A DNA stretch of 7,134 nt from Planctomycetota bacterium. GTDB taxonomy: Bacteria > Planctomycetota > Phycisphaerae > Phycisphaerales > SM1A02. The position numbers and the translations under genes were made by a program. Of the stretch, positions 5,673 to 7,134 are shown one piece after another. Positions within the stretch are counted from its first letter, which is position 1. Every line of letters begins with the position of its first letter. The notes below the pieces were generated by a model. That model was not told where the DNA came from and ran no database searches. It saw nothing but the letters and a program-made list of their open reading frames with translations. The DNA lies in NCBI GenBank assembly GCA_014381385.1, contig JACNLR010000045.1:1-7134 (forward strand). Direction: 5' to 3'.

Positions 5673-7016
5673 ATGAAACACGTACTTTTACTTATGGCAA
5701 CAGGCTTGCTTTCGCATGCTCTTTTTGCAACGCCAGTTGCTCAAGAAAAAACATCGTGTTCTACTTTGGACACTATTCCAAATGTTGTAACAAACGACAT
5801 CAAGGCAGGTATTGAAAAACATATCGAGGATTTGGCTGATGCAAATGGTGGGTTTTTCCCAATCACTTTTGACGGCAAAGAAATGAAATTGAAACTCGTT
5901 CGAGTACACATGGAATACCTTGCGAATCTTGGACCTCGGAGGCACTTCGCGTGCGTAGATCTTGCAAGCGAAGAAGGGAACGTCTACGACGTAGATTTTT
6001 TCTTGTCCGGTGACCCTGGAAACATGACTGTTACTGAAACGACTGTACATAAACTCAACGGTCGTCCGTTTTATCTTTGGCGCGAGCAAGAAGATGGTGT
6101 TTGGATTCATGTGGACGCCGACGAGGCCTCACGCGAACTACTCGGGGTGAAAGAAGGCACAGACCAGTTTGAGTTTACGTACCAAGCAACACTGCCAACG
6201 ATGGCAGAACCAGCGAAGATGTGGATTCCGATTCCTAGTGATGACGACTTTCAGACAATCAAAGTTAATCGCATTGAAGTTCCTGGCGAACATCGGATTT
6301 TGAAAGATGAAAAATTCGGCAATCAAATTTTGTATGTTGAATTAAAACCAGAAGATAGCGGGAAGACAATGGTGCTTCACTTTGAAGTTGATAGGCAAGA
6401 AAAGACAGTGCATGTAGATACGACTTCGCCTGAGGTATATCTTGAAGCTGAAGCGTTAGTTCCCAATAACGAAAAGTTCAAAGAGATAGCGAAAGAGGCA
6501 CTTCAAGATAAAAACGGTGGAGATCTCGTTCGTGCACGCGCGTTGTACGATCATACTATTGACAGCATGAAGTATGCGAAATTCGGATCAGGTTGGGGAA
6601 AAGGCGATGCTGATTTTGCGTGCGATTCAGCTCGTGGTAATTGCACCGACTACCACTCATACTTCATTGCACTTTGTAGAAGTGTGGACATTCCAGCGCG
6701 TTTTGCAATTGGCGCGGCGGTACCATCAAGCCGAGATGATGGTGGAGTCAACGGGTACCATTGCTGGGCAGAATTTTATGCTGAAGGCAAGTGGTGGCCG
6801 GTCGATATTAGCGAAGCAGATAAGTACACCTCACTTTCGACGTACTATTTTGGGCACAATCCAGCCAACCGTGTTGAGTTTAGTAAAGGCCGCGACTTAG
6901 TTGTTATTCCAGGTCCAGAATCAGGTCCAATCAACTTTCTTGCATACCCTCTGCTTGAAGTTGGCGGAAAGCCAGTGAAGGTAAAGCCACAGTTTGGTTT
7001 TCAACGAGTTGGTTAG
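5673..7016 (+). CDS. Secreted transglutaminase-like (papain-fold) protein
   Basis: This 447-aa exported protein begins with a Sec signal peptide: K at residue 2, a hydrophobic core at about 4-18 and likely cleavage after A-L-F-A at residue 19. Residues about 30-150 form an N-terminal region I do not recognise. Residues about 160-255 look like the beta-rich domain that often precedes bacterial transglutaminase cores (LP...MWIPIPSDDD). The core at about 270-420 carries a full Cys-His-Asp triad: C324 in GNCTDYHSYF, H363 in GYHCWAEFY and D378 in WWPVDIS, with the usual R-x-x-G-IPARFA-like strand between. Bacterial members act as proteases, amidases or crosslinkers; the sequence does not tell which. 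Only 4 bp separate it from the CPBP protease gene, suggesting a shared operon and possibly a shared protein-processing role at the membrane. Its TAG (7014-7016) overlaps the stop of a convergent gene. Confidence 0.9.
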   Translation: MKHVLLLMATGLLSHALFATPVAQEKTSCSTLDTIPNVVTNDIKAGIEKHIEDLADANGGFFPITFDGKEMKLKLVRVHMEYLANLGPRRHFACVDLASEEGNVYDVDFFLSGDPGNMTVTETTVHKLNGRPFYLWREQEDGVWIHVDADEASRELLGVKEGTDQFEFTYQATLPTMAEPAKMWIPIPSDDDFQTIKVNRIEVPGEHRILKDEKFGNQILYVELKPEDSGKTMVLHFEVDRQEKTVHVDTTSPEVYLEAEALVPNNEKFKEIAKEALQDKNGGDLVRARALYDHTIDSMKYAKFGSGWGKGDADFACDSARGNCTDYHSYFIALCRSVDIPARFAIGAAVPSSRDDGGVNGYHCWAEFYAEGKWWPVDISEADKYTSLSTYYFGHNPANRVEFSKGRDLVVIPGPESGPINFLAYPLLEVGGKPVKVKPQFGFQRVG

Positions 7017-7134
7017 TGCTCTTGCTGTTTTTTCTTTGCAAACTTCACACTAATCACAAGCCCAAACATCAAAATGAATCCCAATGCAATGGAACCCCAC
7101 AGTGTAAGTGGCGATAGTACGCCATCTTGATATG
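7013..7134 (-). CDS. C-terminal end of an unidentified membrane protein, cut by window edge
   Basis: On the minus strand an open frame enters at the right edge and ends with TAA (complement of 7013-7015), giving 39 residues. They consist of a short polar stretch (YQDGVLSPLT), one clear hydrophobic helix (from LWGSIALGF through GLVIS) and a positively charged cytoplasmic-type tail, VKFAKKKQQEH. The helix plus Lys-rich end is what the C-terminus of an inner-membrane protein looks like, and the frame is open to the edge, so I take it as a real gene end. The family cannot be named from this fragment. Its stop overlaps the stop of the transglutaminase-like gene on the other strand by 3 bp, with no space for a separate terminator. 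Confidence 0.65.
   Translation of the reverse strand, partial: YQDGVLSPLTLWGSIALGFILMFGLVISVKFAKKKQQEH

Noticed and set aside
5688..6110. 140-codon minus-strand open frame
   Set aside because: It is a shadow of the transglutaminase-like gene; the sense strand carries the signal peptide and Shine-Dalgarno.
4940..7016. Anti-phage defence system based on an 'Abi' protease
   Set aside because: The Abi label is a historical name for the CPBP family. Nothing here (no toxin, nuclease, sensor or phage gene) supports defence, and the partner is an exported enzyme.

Overview
The window looks like a chromosomal segment of a marine-type planctomycete, most likely from or near the class Phycisphaerae. 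The main evidence is the secreted sulfatase. It ends in a dockerin-like pair of calcium-binding repeats (D-G-x-V-N-x-x-D followed by L-L and an aromatic W) and carries Cys-rich 'GPCC...C...C...GG' inserts, a combination I associate with that group. This assignment is inference from style and not from a marker gene. Base composition looks moderately AT-rich throughout.

Layout: (1) 1-2237, the C-terminal two thirds of cobalamin-dependent methionine synthase (metH), cut by the left window edge. (2) 2238-2495, an intergenic region with a cluster of short direct and inverted repeats (probable terminator) and a leader with two small inverted repeats. (3) 2496-4841, a secreted type I sulfatase with a C-terminal dockerin-like domain. 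(4) 4940-5668, a CPBP-family intramembrane protease, followed 4 bp later by (5) 5673-7016, a secreted transglutaminase-like protein; these two form a likely operon. (6) 7013-7134, the last 39 codons of a minus-strand membrane protein, whose stop overlaps the transglutaminase stop.

The most striking feature is a perfect 64-bp direct repeat. The last 17 codons of metH, its stop codon and 10 following bases (2184-2247) occur again at 4843-4906, beginning 2 bp after the sulfatase stop and ending just before the protease gene. The sulfatase gene is therefore bracketed by two copies of the metH 3' end. The simplest reading is that a 2659-bp unit carrying only the sulfatase was gained between metH and the protease/transglutaminase pair, leaving or bringing a copy of the metH tail. 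This resembles integrative elements that use a gene's 3' end as attachment site, but no integrase or transposase is present. A duplication by recombination or an assembly artefact are alternatives.

Functionally, metH (cytoplasmic methionine and folate metabolism) is unrelated to the exported sulfatase, which probably desulfates an external sulfated substrate. The protease/transglutaminase pair looks like membrane and periplasmic protein processing with an unknown target. I found no tRNA, rRNA, CRISPR array or recognisable riboswitch.
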